A DNA stretch of 64,000 nt from Apostichopus californicus (taxonomy: Eukaryota; Echinodermata; Holothuroidea; Aspidochirotida; Stichopodidae): contig JAIPMN010170627.1 of the NCBI GenBank assembly GCA_020650975.1, positions 36,734 through 100,733 of the forward strand, read 5' to 3'. Below are positions 50,561-61,289 of the stretch, piece by piece. A model generated the notes under the pieces. The model saw nothing but the letters and a program-made list of their open reading frames with translations, searched no databases and was not told the origin of the DNA. Each line of letters starts with the position of its first letter. Position 1 is the first letter of the stretch. The position numbers and the translations under genes were made by a program.

Positions 50561-51070
50561 AGAATCTTGAAACTGGTACTTTTTGACTTGTTTAGATCAC
50601 TTACGAATCAAAACCACCTGTTTCCAATTTTTTCCGGCATGGATACGCACAAAATCCAACATGGCGGCCATTTAACACGATAATCGCTTAATCGCATACT
50701 ATTTTGGACATTTGTAATGGATATATAACAATTTCGTCCCTTTGCATCTCACCAGCACCCTTCATCACATTACAAAAACTTTCCAAGAGTGGTAGGGAGA
50801 TACCCACTATCCTTAGACCCCTCCACTGCAGGACTGCGATCAATAACTTCTTCATGAAAAAAATAAATTTAATTAAAAGAATAAGTAGGCCTATTATGTC
50901 TATTATAATAATGTCAGTGCGGACAGGGGCCTTAATTCTTGGGGTAGCGAAGAAAAAATTGGGTGAGGGGATTTTAGTACCCACTCTGTGTCTCATTACA
51001 AACTGTGTGGGGGTTCTGGCTTCAGTTGGAGGGTCCATGAACCAAGTTGTTAAATATTTCAAATTGATTT
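50561..51070. other. Stretch between the Helitron and integrase-like fossils
   Basis: Open on both strands at about 50690-51078, but with no recognised domain on either. The Helitron similarity ends near 50560. The integrase-like similarity starts near 51080. Confidence 0.4.
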
Positions 51071-51074
51071 TCTC

Positions 51075-52024
51075 TTAGACTTGAAGATGTTGCACTTTCC
51101 ATTGAAGAAGAACTTGAACACAGTGGCTCATCGTTATGCTACCGATTGATGCATCACCGTCTCAGATGTTTCCATGGGATCAAAACCAAGCGAGAAACTG
51201 TCAGGCAGATCCTAACTGCTGTTGATCCAGGGGGTGTCCAGGCTAGATCATCACACCGGCTACGGCGACGCCTATAATACGCAGCAGGACCCAATTATAT
51301 ATGGCACGTTGATGGCAACGACAAGCTAGTCCCTTACGGCCTTGCAATCCACGGGGCAATTGATGGCTACTCCAGGAGAATTTTATGGCTCGAAGTCGGT
51401 CCTTCAAACAAAAATCCTGTAATAACTGCGGGGTACTTTGTCGATTGCGTACGACAACTCGAAGGCACAGCTCTTTACTTACCCTGGGACAGAAAATGGA
51501 TCAATATCTCACCTGCACTCTGAATTAATTAATGGAATCGGTGTTTCAACCTTCGGAAAATCTTCAGCGAATCAGAGAATCGAGTGTTGGTGGCCCTTTT
51601 TGAAAAAGAGTTGTCTGGGTTGGTTGATTAATTATTTCAAAGATATGATATCAGTTGGGTTATTGAATACTGCTGATCCATTGCATATACAGGGCATCCG
51701 ATACTTCTTTGGTCGTGTTGTTAGGAAAGAATTACATCAGGTAGCCTCAGAATGGAACTCTCATTGCATTCGGTCAGTTTCTGAGGCAGAAAGCCCAGGT
51801 GGAAGACATGATATTTGTTCTTCACTCCACAACTTACAGGAGCACCTGATTTCAAGCTGTTCTGTGAAGAAGAAGATTTAGATGAAGTGGAAGTTAATGT
51901 GGAGAGGTGGCCCAATAATTATTTATGTAGTCAAGAAATGGTTGAACTTCGCAATTTAGTAATGGAGCTAAATTGCAACCCCCAAAGTCAGGAGGAAGCC
52001 AGCAGTTTGAGGAATTCTTTGTGA
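51075..52024 (+). mobile_element. Integrase-like (rve/DDE) fossil
   Basis: The plus strand shows the layout of the eukaryotic integrase-core protein family. A helical N-terminal part is followed by the core start YIWHVDGNDKLVPYGLAIHG and AIDGYSRRILWLEV (about 51295-51390). Further along are NQRIECWWPFLKKS, an ELHQVASEWNSH segment and a Glu/Asp-rich C-terminal tail ending at 52024. Members are found in invertebrates and fish and are related to the integrases of IS3-like and Ginger-type elements; I cannot settle the exact class. The copy is broken with a small number of interruptions. No terminal repeats were recognised. A related N-terminal fragment lies at 11.4 kb. Confidence 0.75.
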
Positions 52025-53215
52025 GGTTGGATCAGATTTAGACTAAACTGTTAATGGTCGAATGCAATAACGTAACTGAGGGAAATGAAGGAGGGGGGGG
52101 GGTGGGTGGGGGGAATGGGCGATGTATATCATAACGTTATATCTCACGTTATCGGACTATATCAATCTTCAGATGTACATCAAATTGACATTAAATTATG
52201 TATGACTTAATCAATCTACATGTATAGTCTAAATCAAATTCACATAATCACATGTTATATGTTTTCATCTGGCAATATAAATATACTCTTAGTCCAGATA
52301 TATCTAGATATGCTATATATGGGATTTAATGGTGGGTTGCAAGTAGCAAAACCTTGCAAAAAGTCTGATTTTCGTTTGGCTCATGCAGTTGACCACTTAA
52401 ACAAATATGATTAAACACATCGCCGTTGTAGTAACTTCAAATGCAACTATAAACACCTCAATGAGAAATTGACCTACATGTTCCTTAAATTAGGAATCTG
52501 CAAGTTATCGGTGTCACCGGAAATTCGCTATTTGCAGCCCCACCTTTAAGTAAAAGGCATGCGTCCCTAAAATTTTAACAAGCTTCAATTAATTGAAAAA
52601 AGGTATAACTTTAGGTGTTCCTAGTTAAGTGTTTGAATGGACATGACCGGGTTCCATTCGTCATGTCATAAGACCTTATGTAGCCAACAGCGTAACTGAT
52701 GACGATAGTGGGGAGGTATTGCATTGACAAGCTAATGGTCACATGCATACATGCATGCCAACTTAAATGTTACAGCTGCATGTGGCATCTGAACCAAAAG
52801 TGTTTATGATGTGGTACATGTTAAATATTTAAGCCAGATATAACATTATGTATAAATAATACACATTTTATAAGGGATGTGTAAACATTACTCACTAAGA
52901 AAAGAACCTTCATATGAAAAACAACAGTCCACAACCATTATACCAAAAAGTCATAAAAATGATTGAGCCATAATCCCTTTACATCAGTACTGTATGTAAT
53001 GTGTAGGAAGACATTGCCATGGACAGTTTCTGCCACACTGCCATCACATGGTGATTTTTCTTATTATCAGTTCTAGCCATATAAAATTTGTTGTAAAAAT
53101 AAAGTTCATTTATAGTCCATTATCAGGCTATGGATAAATACTATATATATATATGGATAAATACTTTAAACAGGTAATAATACAAACTTGATATACACAT
53201 ATATAAAATACACCT
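52025..53215. other. Unannotated stretch
   Basis: No gene is recognised. It holds a G-rich tract at 52091-52117 and short (TA)n near 53140. Confidence 0.4.
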
Positions 53216-53515
53216 GCAAAGTCCAGGAGAGGGGGCACACATAGAAGAGATGGCAGTTCAAGGAGAGGGTGGGTTCAGGAGGGGGTTGTCCAGGAGAGGG
53301 GCTTGTGCAGGGGATGGGGCATGTTCAGCAGAGGGGGAATGTTCAGGAGAGTGGGCATGCATAGGAGAGAGGGCATGTCCAGGAGAGGATACAGGTTCAG
53401 AAGATGGGCATGAAAAGGAGTGGGGCATTTACAAGAGGGTGAATGCATAGAAGAGGGAGAATTATAGGAGAGAGGACAGGTCTATGAGAGGGGGTGGATC
53501 CAGAAGAAGTGCATA
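53215..53515 (+). repeat. GA-rich 18-bp minisatellite
   Basis: About 15 units of about 18 bp resemble GGAGAGGGGGCATGTTCA. On the plus strand it translates in places to a six-residue repeat (CSGEWA, CIGERA, CPGEDT), so the open frame 53250-53450 is a by-product of the repeat period. Confidence 0.8.
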
Positions 53516-55878
53516 GGAAGTCTTCCTGATTACTGCAACTTTAAAAAACAAATAAATAAAACATATGTATATTAATAGCACACATGTGGACAGATGAACC
53601 AAAGCAACAACTGTTTAAACCCCATTTTCAAATGTGGCCAAGAATGAGTGTAGGTAACTGGTTACACCCTTTATAATGAGTTAATAAATATTACTTGAGC
53701 CTCGTGATTACAACAGAGGACAACAGTCTGAAGCTGTTACCTATTTTTGGCAGCATTTCAATTTGCCTGTCAACATGCATAAATATGCATTTGATATGTG
53801 TCCTTCGTTACCCTTTCAGGATCCAGTACTCGTATTCCCCCAGGGCAATGACACTGATGACTCTTATGGCAATAAACATGAAACCATATGTACAGCATTT
53901 ACCATTTGATGTACTTTTGATTGGCCTCCACTAATTACTGCTAAATTAACACACTTCATGCAAAGATAGTTAACAAAGATTTGTATCTTGGAAATCAGGA
54001 CTAGAACTTTCTTTAAACTGAAACAAAATATACTGTAAGAAACCTCTGGCTCAGGCTATGTTAAGTTTCAGTCAATCATGCAGTCACCTTTCAAGTTTAA
54101 CCTAATAACAATTAAACAATGTTACTCAATAAGATAGAAACAAAAAGATCACAACAGCAATGGTAATGGAAAGGAGTAACTGAAATCTAAACTAATAAAA
54201 AAAAACATGTTTTTATTGGAAAGTGATAATGCTTTGCAAGGGTAAGAAGTCAAAAAAGTATTAAAAAGCATACAATTTAAAAGTTATGTTCGAAATGGGT
54301 CGGGCTTGATTCTTAACATTTTAAAAAGTGTTTAGAAACAATAGAACCACATCTCATTAAATTTGTGTTACTCTCATGATACACAGTTGTCCATTGAATC
54401 CATGTTTAGCCATCTATGACGTACAGAGGATGCTGATATTTCTTTTTTTATAATAGACAGTGGCACCAAATTTGTATTATTATCAGGTTATGTGCCATGA
54501 TGATACCAATATTATATATTGAAAGCCAACTACATAACAAACATTGCTCTCTGCATATATCCAGCATGACTATAAAGGGCACTTGCTATAGCCAAAATGG
54601 GGAATCTTATGGCATTTCACCTTCTTACCAAGTAAGGATGTAGGCAACAACAAATTTGGAAAAGTGCATTTGATGGCTTGACATTTTACCTCAATTAGAA
54701 ATAATGAATTTATTCATAGGATGTGTCCTGTGTGATAAAACAGGACATATCAATAAAACTTAAACACTGAAACACAGGAAGATATATAGCCAAAATAAGA
54801 TCTAAATATGAGTTCTAAAAGATATCTGAGACACCATTCCCTATCATAGGGCACCATTCTACCAAATTTTAGGAGTAGGCAGTTCAAGAAGATTAGGCAA
54901 CACCAATTTTGCTTTGGAAAAGTACATTTCACCTTTCACCTCACATTGTTTAGATGAAGGAAGAATACATGTTTATAAACACATTTCATGTCAATACCTC
55001 TTTTACACTGGCTCATAACTTCCTCATTGGGCATGTACCTATACCAACTTATATATCAGAGCCTGGGAGGTCACCATCCCACAACCTCTACTAAAACAGT
55101 TATGAAATAGCTATTTAATAAACTTCAGATATATCATACTTAAAGTGATGACATATTCATCAAATATGGAAGAGACAAACATTTCACTAAAATACAGAAT
55201 AATCTACAGTATGGCTTATGACCACATTGTAGAAAGATTGGTAACCCTCCAACATATGGTTCATTTGTGATGTTTACAATAAATTTGGATGAATACCTGA
55301 TAGTTAAGCCCTGCCCACTTACTGAGATTGATCACATAAGCATCCACCTACCATAATCTATACTATCATCATCATACCAAGTTCAAAGAAATGTATACTT
55401 ATGATTGTGAAGATATCGACATTAATATTAAAAACACCCAGCAAAACAATAATGATAACCTCATAGCTATGGCCAACATTAGGTCTTGTTTAATCATGTT
55501 TACACATTTTTTGGGAATATAAATTGAACAGTGCCCTTATTGAATATTCATGACATTAAATATGTACCTTTACCAATTTCATACCAATTGGCATATAATT
55601 TGCCATAGATTTGCAAAGTTATTGAAATCTTAATATCCGTATATTAAACACCGCCCAGTCCTTAATATGCATGGATACCCACTCAAAAAGCAATCAGGAT
55701 TTTCTTCACCGTCACCCACATATTTTCTACCAAGTATAGTAACCATTAAATACTTGGCTGAGTTATTATTTTGTTTACGAGCCCATGCACCACATATGCA
55801 CATACACACACTCATTGGACTTGCTTGCCTGATACATCAGAACCCACATTATTCGGAACCACGTGCTGGTCTAGCACG
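53516..55878. other. Stretch with old dispersed repeat fragments
   Basis: No gene is recognised. From about 54400 to 55640 there are short scattered phrases such as 'gcccacttactgagattgatcac', 'catcataccaagttcaaagaaatg', 'ccaccattctaccaaatttt' and 'catttcacctttcacctc'. They look like eroded copies of the TGACCT/'accaagtatgaagatgatc' repeat family seen at 57.5 kb and 62.5-63.9 kb. Confidence 0.4.
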
Positions 55879-56873
55879 TTAAACCAAGCTAGCAGTAATC
55901 CATTGCCCACTTTTCATCTGAAGCAAGAATTCTGATCTGAATTCAGCATAGTTAGCATAAGTACAAGGTAAATCTAAAGTGGGGCCACATGTCCTGGCCA
56001 CTGGCCGGCGTGCAGCCCCTGACAGATGAACAAAGTTGACATCTAATTTGTCAAATTTTGCAATATCACTACCGGCGCAGAATCTCAAAAACAATGAGAG
56101 TTTGGAGGGATCCATACTGTAAATATACCGCTTAAGGTATCCAAAGGATGCCATTTGGGCTGCATTTTCAGGATTACAAGTCAGTAGTTTCACAACTCTC
56201 TTTGGTGTGGGCCTGATACCTTGAAAGAATGCTTCAATGCTTTCACAACTTTTGAAAGATTCCGTCTGCAGAAATTCTGTGCATGTATTTCACATGCAGT
56301 CCAATATATACTTTGGTTTTTGTATTAATTCTTTATGGCTAACTCCTTGAATCATCTGCTGTACTTCTGAGCTACTCTTCTGTAATGATCTTACCTCAAA
56401 CCTCTGCAAAATTTCACCAACACCATCCACCGCGTCTTCACTTAATGTATCAAAAGTGGAAAGAGCCTTAGATAAAATATTTGCCTCAATACTGGAAACG
56501 TACCTTTTGAAAGATGTAAGTAGGGTGTCAGGGGTTAGCCCATATCTTTGTAGCCTTTGAGTAGAATTCTTCCAACTGCTGTCCACTCTGCTATCCCCAT
56601 GTCCGATCTCACATAAGGAACTCTTTCCGTTTCCCCCAATGCTGCAACTTCAAAAGGCTCTGCCCAAAAGCAGCTATAAACATCTCTGGAGACTCCACCA
56701 GTGTCCACCCCCTTCTCCTGGGAGAAAGAGAATTTAATGTCTGCTGCAACAATATCTTCATCCCTGAAAAAGTGTATCATCTGTTTAAAGATGTTTGCCC
56801 GAGTGAGCTTCATGTATCTATATTGGAATGGAACAAAAATCATGGGCATGAGCATCTGTTCCAGAATTATCAT
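55879..56873 (-). pseudogene. HECT-domain E3 ubiquitin ligase-like gene, 3' part (HECT domain)
   Basis: On the minus strand the frame starting at 56873 gives YMKLTRANIFKQMIHFFRDE, then FSFSQEKGVDTGGVSRDVYS and WTAVGRILLKGYKD, the N-lobe of a HECT domain. The next frame continues YGLTPDTLLTSFKRYVSSIE. After one in-frame TGA at 56290-56292 the same frame carries LLTCNPENAAQM, LSLFLRFCAGSD and ARTCGPTLDLPCTYANYAEF, the C-lobe around the catalytic cysteine (TCG), ending at a TAA at 55879-55881. HECT enzymes form a thioester with ubiquitin through that cysteine and pass it to a substrate. The frame changes once, near 56540-56550. TTCCATTCCAATATAG just upstream of 56817 would be a good splice acceptor. 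The C-lobe looks intact, so this is either a recently damaged gene or one affected by sequence errors or UGA recoding. Confidence 0.75.
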
Positions 56874-58023
56874 GCCTATCCCAATTTAAGGCATGTCAAC
56901 ACAATTTATATCACTAATACCACAACATGTATAATTAATGTAAAATGTTGTAATACTTGTAAATAAAAATAACACTTATGGTTACAGGGATATTAACAAT
57001 TCTGATAGTATAACAATTAATTCTGTATGCCCATTCAAACAATTACCATTAACTGCCCAATAAATAATAGACTTCTTTTACAATTATAACAGGGCATACC
57101 AGCATATGTGTATCAACCTAGCTAACAGGTATGACATATCCTCCATCAGTTCTTGTACTAGATTTATTAGGTTTTTAAAGCAAGATGAACATCTGTATTT
57201 GTCTAGTTCAGTCCAAGTCAAGAGTTCAGGTCCAATTAATCCGAATCATATAGTCCACTAAGTGCTCATAAATAGTATTGAAATCTTCTTGCTGGGTTGT
57301 CTTGTATGCCTGCTCCATACATGGAAAATGGAATTTTGCATCCATCCACAATTTAGCCTTTCCCAAAAACACAATTCTTTCTTCAACAAGAAAACCCAAA
57401 GGTTTTGTGGTTCCGATGCAGATGAGATGTTATGAAATAATTGAAGTCAGAATTTGTTATTGTAATACTGATATTGATATTGTACTTATTGCCAGACAAC
57501 TGTACCAAGAATGAAGCTGATCAGGCATACAGTTGCACTCATTAATATTAATTACTGACATATATTGTACTTACTGCCAGACAACTGTACCAACAATGAA
57601 GCTGATCAGGCATACAGTTACACTCATGAATATTAGTGAAATTTCATTTTCATGTGGCACTGTATCTCTCATCTAACATCACCATACCAAGTATGAAGGT
57701 GATCTTGCAGTCATAGTTGCAAAAATATTAACATTTTAAGAATTTTACTTGAAAAATTCTTAATAACACTTATTAATGTTGATATCATGGACAACAAAAA
57801 CAATAGGACACATTTACTCATCATGGTGCATTTATCTGTTACATATGACATTGATTCAACATGTGGTTGTTCAGATATAGTGTTTACAAGCAAGCTGTGA
57901 CATCACACACACACACTAACCTGATTACATAGGTTACTCGGCCTTCGGCATCGTAACCAAAAATATAAAAATAATGGAAATTTATACATAAAACACCAAA
58001 CTCAACACATAATCCAGACCTAC
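56874..58023. other. Probable intron of the HECT locus, with repeats
   Basis: No exon is seen. It includes the tandem duplication at 57481-57650 and a short (CA)n near 57905. Confidence 0.45.
57481..57650. repeat. 85-bp tandem duplication
   Basis: 'tgtacttattgccagacaac' at 57481 recurs at 57566 with one change, followed by 'tgtaccaa.aatgaagctgatcaggcatacagtt.cactcat.aatatta'. Period 85 bp, two copies, little divergence, so a recent duplication. Confidence 0.85.
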
Positions 58024-58138
58024 CATCTTGGACAAAATTCTTAAGGACACACCCTCTCCCCTGTTCAAAGTTGGTGATTCTCTCATGAATGATCTCAACT
58101 TCTCGTTTAAAAAGGGATGCAGCAATGTTTGTGACAAT
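58024..58138 (-). CDS. Probable internal exon of the HECT gene
   Basis: On the minus strand the frame ITNFEQGRGCVLKNFVQDG, preceded by NIAASLFKREVEIIHER, ends at a strong donor (ATG|GTAGGT, exon end at 58024). The text resembles the region before the HECT N-lobe in relatives of G2E3-like proteins. Its splice acceptor is not obvious: the frame is closed by a TGA just upstream. Confidence 0.4.
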
Positions 58139-58784
58139 TATTCACTCTTTGCACAACATGTGGGTTGGTTAAATGACTGAAACATTAACCATAATATTTG
58201 TTACCGTAATTTCCTATGAAATAATACACAGTGTCCAAACAATTTTTACTAAGATTGTAGATACTGTATAAACTTACACTGTACCCTCACCATAAAAAAA
58301 ACATTTTCATTTCCACATGCAATAGCCCTTCCACTCTGTTATGCTCTGCTGGCTTCATGCAACTTGTGTATATGCATTGCTCATGATAGGTTCCATGTAT
58401 AGTCAAAATACTTTAAACAGACTACTACAAGTGTAAGCTACTTTAGTTGCATGTCTGTGAGTACTGGCCAATAGGTTTGGGCCTAAACATAGTTTTGGGG
58501 GGCCAAAATTTACAAAATATTAGTTCATATTTTATTTCAATTATTCATTTGGAAACAGCTAGCAGAGAGTGAGCGATTGGATTATAATTAAAATGGGAAA
58601 GCCCCACACATCCACATCTATTTTACTCAAGCAATGAAATACATTCCATTATTAAGGCTGACTGTACCTATGAGTGCGGCTGGCTGTGGCTGTGAGATCT
58701 GGTAGATCATTGGTCTGTAAATATTATAACAAAGTAACGTCCACCAAAGTTAGTAGAGGTTCTTCGGTGTTCCTAAGTGGGTTT

Positions 58785-58931
58785 CAGTTTGAATTTGCTG
58801 TGGAAAAGTCACTTGGTAGGCCAACCACGACTGTGATGTCCCCTGAAATGTCTGGGTTAGGGCCTGCTGAGTGAGTTCCACCTACACTTAGGATTGCAGA
58901 ACTTTCTTCTTCTTCATCGTCTTCATGATCC
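58785..58931 (-). CDS. Probable internal exon of the HECT gene (acidic linker)
   Basis: The acceptor TTTTTTCATAATTTGCAG ends at 58932 and is followed by DHEDDEEEESSAILSVGGTH, then PNPDISGDITVVVGLPSDF. An acidic, serine-containing linker between the N-terminal domain and HECT is typical of the family. The exon's 3' limit is not determined: the frame closes at 58784. Confidence 0.4.
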
Positions 58932-59599
58932 CTGCAAATTATGAAAAAATATGAAGGTGAAGAACTATTGTTTGTATTTGTAACAACAGCTAAGTCATTC
59001 CAGTCATTTGGCTGATTATTGATGCTTTCATTCTCACATACCATCACACTATCTCAATAAAGTAGCTTTAAAACTGTACAGAATGATGCTTTATCTAGAT
59101 ATGTTTATAGTGTAACATAGGATTCTATGGCACATACATTAGCCTAGGATTTTGGGGAAACACACTATCATAGTAATGTCAAGCTATGCACATTTCACAT
59201 TTATAGTCAAGCTTGTCACAGTTTAGCTATTTTTTTCATTCGCTATATAATGATGTTCTGGTGTAATACAAGTACAAACATGATTTTTTATTTTATTTAT
59301 TGTTTCCACAATAATTCCAGGGGAAAATGTTCTTTCGCATTGGAAATGTTCCTATCACTTGACCTTTCTTTTATGAGAAATACAGACATTAATTATAGCT
59401 TCAGACTTTTGGACTTGGAGCAGTAATTTTGTAATCAATAAAATAGCTGTTCAAATACTGCTTTATCCACTCAAAAGCCTATGAATGAGAAATAGTAATA
59501 AAATTAGTGGGCCTGAAATTCCCCCATCAGTCATATCACTAACACAAATAATCACATTTTTAACACCGCATACTGCCTTCAGTTTGCAAGGATTTCATC

Positions 59600-59971
59600 A
59601 CCAGTCACTCTAACTAGTGCTATATCTAGTACAAGGGCCACTTCACATCACCTGCACCACCACTAATGTGATTTATCTAATTCTTGTAGAATATGTGGAG
59701 TTCAGTATGTCAAAGAAACCATAACCACACTAAAGAAGCATTTCTATCTGATCTACAGCCATATGTCGACTGTCAAAACCAATAAAAGTGAAACGCAGGT
59801 AGGCCTACATTTCAACCTAACCACACTATCATCACTGTTATGATCCTACAGGGCATTGAATCCCTAGGTAACCAAGCTGATTTAGTGCATCTCAACAGGG
59901 AGATACTTTGGATGCAACGACTTAGCACCACCCAGCCCCATGGACTCAACATCCAAGTAGGCAATGACTGA
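59600..59971 (+). mobile_element. Penelope-like element 3' part: GIY-YIG endonuclease
   Basis: From 59652 the plus strand gives CTTTNVIYLI, then CRICGVQYVKETITTLKKHF, VGLHFNL and near the end NREILWMQRLSTTQPHGLNI followed by TGA at 59969-59971. The NVIYLI...QYV(G/K)ET start and the REILWM...PHGLN end are characteristic of the GIY-YIG nuclease of Penelope-like retroelements. The Gly of QYVGET is Lys here, and the frame changes near 59690 and once later, so the nuclease is dead. The reverse transcriptase is absent, as in 5'-truncated copies. It lies antisense inside the HECT locus, between exons. It is followed by a typical pyrimidine-rich 3' stretch. Confidence 0.75.
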
Positions 59972-60205
59972 CTCTCTAGAACCACCTGTGTTCTCACTTC
60001 CCCCATTTTTTTCTTTTGCTCTCTCCTCAGTTCTTAACCACAGACTTACGTCCTTTTCCTCCTATTTCACAGTTGATCCTTCCTTGCCTGTAATCCCTCT
60101 TGCCTCCCTTGTCATCGCACCCCTCAACTCTTTTCCTCCCTTTTTATGTTGTGTACCTTATCTGTACTGTGTCCTTAATATGTACCTTATGTTTTTTATC
60201 AGTTT

Positions 60206-60240
60206 GCCTCCGATAAAGGTCCTGCTAGGTTCAAAACATC
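60206..60240 (+). ncRNA. Decayed hammerhead ribozyme core of the Penelope-like element
   Basis: CCTCCGATAAAGGTCCTGCT followed by AGGTTCAAAACATC fits the family motif CTGATGA, then an AGGTCC...GGACC stem II, then GAAAC. Penelope-like elements are known to carry hammerhead ribozymes near their ends. Here the first core reads CCGATAA instead of CTGATGA and the second reads AAAAC instead of GAAAC, so self-cleavage is unlikely. Location about 240 bp after the nuclease stop is as expected. Confidence 0.55.
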
Positions 60241-60965
60241 ACACCCGCTCACTTTATTACAGTAATGATTTTAGTAGTTACCTGCTTAACTATTATTTGC
60301 TGGTTTTCTCTCATTATTACTTTTTTTGCAGGACCGCAGCTCAGTGAACTGCATCAATTATAATTTTAGTCTGAACGAAAGATCAGCAAACAATATGCTG
60401 GGGACACCCCCTCCCCAGGACCTCCCAAGGGGGAAAAGACCTGCAAGGCGGCAGAAATTGCAATGCAATATTGAAAGTTATATAGGGCCTATAGTAAAGG
60501 CTGACTGTTGTCTGCTCCCATATATGGCACATGTTTGATTCTTAACTTGCCCCCAGATTTTGTAATCATTGTCCAAAATATTAGTGCTTACAATGAAATA
60601 CAATATTTTGAGGTTAAATTTCATTAAAAAATATTTCAATTTTGCATCTAAATCATTTTAGTTGTAAACAATCCCAACAGGGAGGGGAGCAACACCCTCC
60701 CCCACTTTAACCATACAATAAATTGCAACTGACAAAAAATGTTTGCCCCCAAATTTTCAGTTCACCCCTCCCCTGCTTTCCCCCTCCCAGATCTAGTCTG
60801 GTGCCGCTACTGCTGCAAACACACTAGATCTTAGTAGTAAAATCTACCTGTAGTCTCTACAGGGAAAAATATACCCTAAACTATATAAATCACAGAAACT
60901 GGAGCTAAAAGAATAATTAACTCAATGGCATCAACAACAATATTCTGTGAAAGCAAAGTGGTAAT
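60241..60965. other. Unannotated stretch (probable intron)
   Basis: No exon is recognised. Two eroded copies of C-rich phrases ('cccctccc') occur at 60680-60790. Confidence 0.4.
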
Positions 60966-60969
60966 TAAG

Positions 60970-61256
60970 TCTACAAAAATACTGACATCAGCTTGGGTTT
61001 GGTTGTTAAGTAGAGGCGTATCACGCTCAATCCAGTCATCTTTTGATACTCTTTTATGCTGAATGCTTTGCCATTGTGTAGTTGTTCGCGAATTTCTGAA
61101 TGGTCAAATTTGGCCAGCCCTACATCCATATCGCTGAAAGGGCAATGGTTTCAGGATTTTCCATTAGGAAAAAATAGGTCACAAGATTTATGCAATACTT
61201 CCTTGTATCCTGCATCTAGTGGAAATGACAGGTTCCTTGTCCCGCCACCCTGTTTG
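60970..61256 (-). CDS. Upstream exon of the HECT gene (GGGTR/LFFPNG domain)
   Basis: The minus strand reads VRLKQGGGTRNLSFPLDAGY, then EVLHKSCDLFFPNGKS, one in-frame TGA (61153-61155), then NHCPFSDMDVGLAKFD and KEYQKMTGLSVIRLYLTTKP, before a TAG at 60970-60972. I recognise this order (GGGTR near the start, LFFP(N/D)G, then LSxxRLYLxTK) as the domain that precedes HECT in G2E3-like proteins of fish and marine invertebrates. The upstream limit is not fixed: GTATGCGCAG just upstream could be an acceptor. With the exons at 58.8, 58.1 and 56.8 kb it makes one minus-strand locus. The in-frame TGA could be CpG decay of CGA. Confidence 0.55.
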
Positions 61257-61289
61257 AGACGAACTTGTGTTAGCCCTGCGCATACACCA

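Noticed and set aside
50704-51078. 124-codon frames open on both strands
   Set aside because: No domain resemblance on either strand; it lies between two fossil elements and the overlap of both frames is a base-composition effect.
53250-53450. Cys/Gly/Glu repeat protein
   Set aside because: An 18-bp minisatellite with period divisible by three; no start context or flanking exons.
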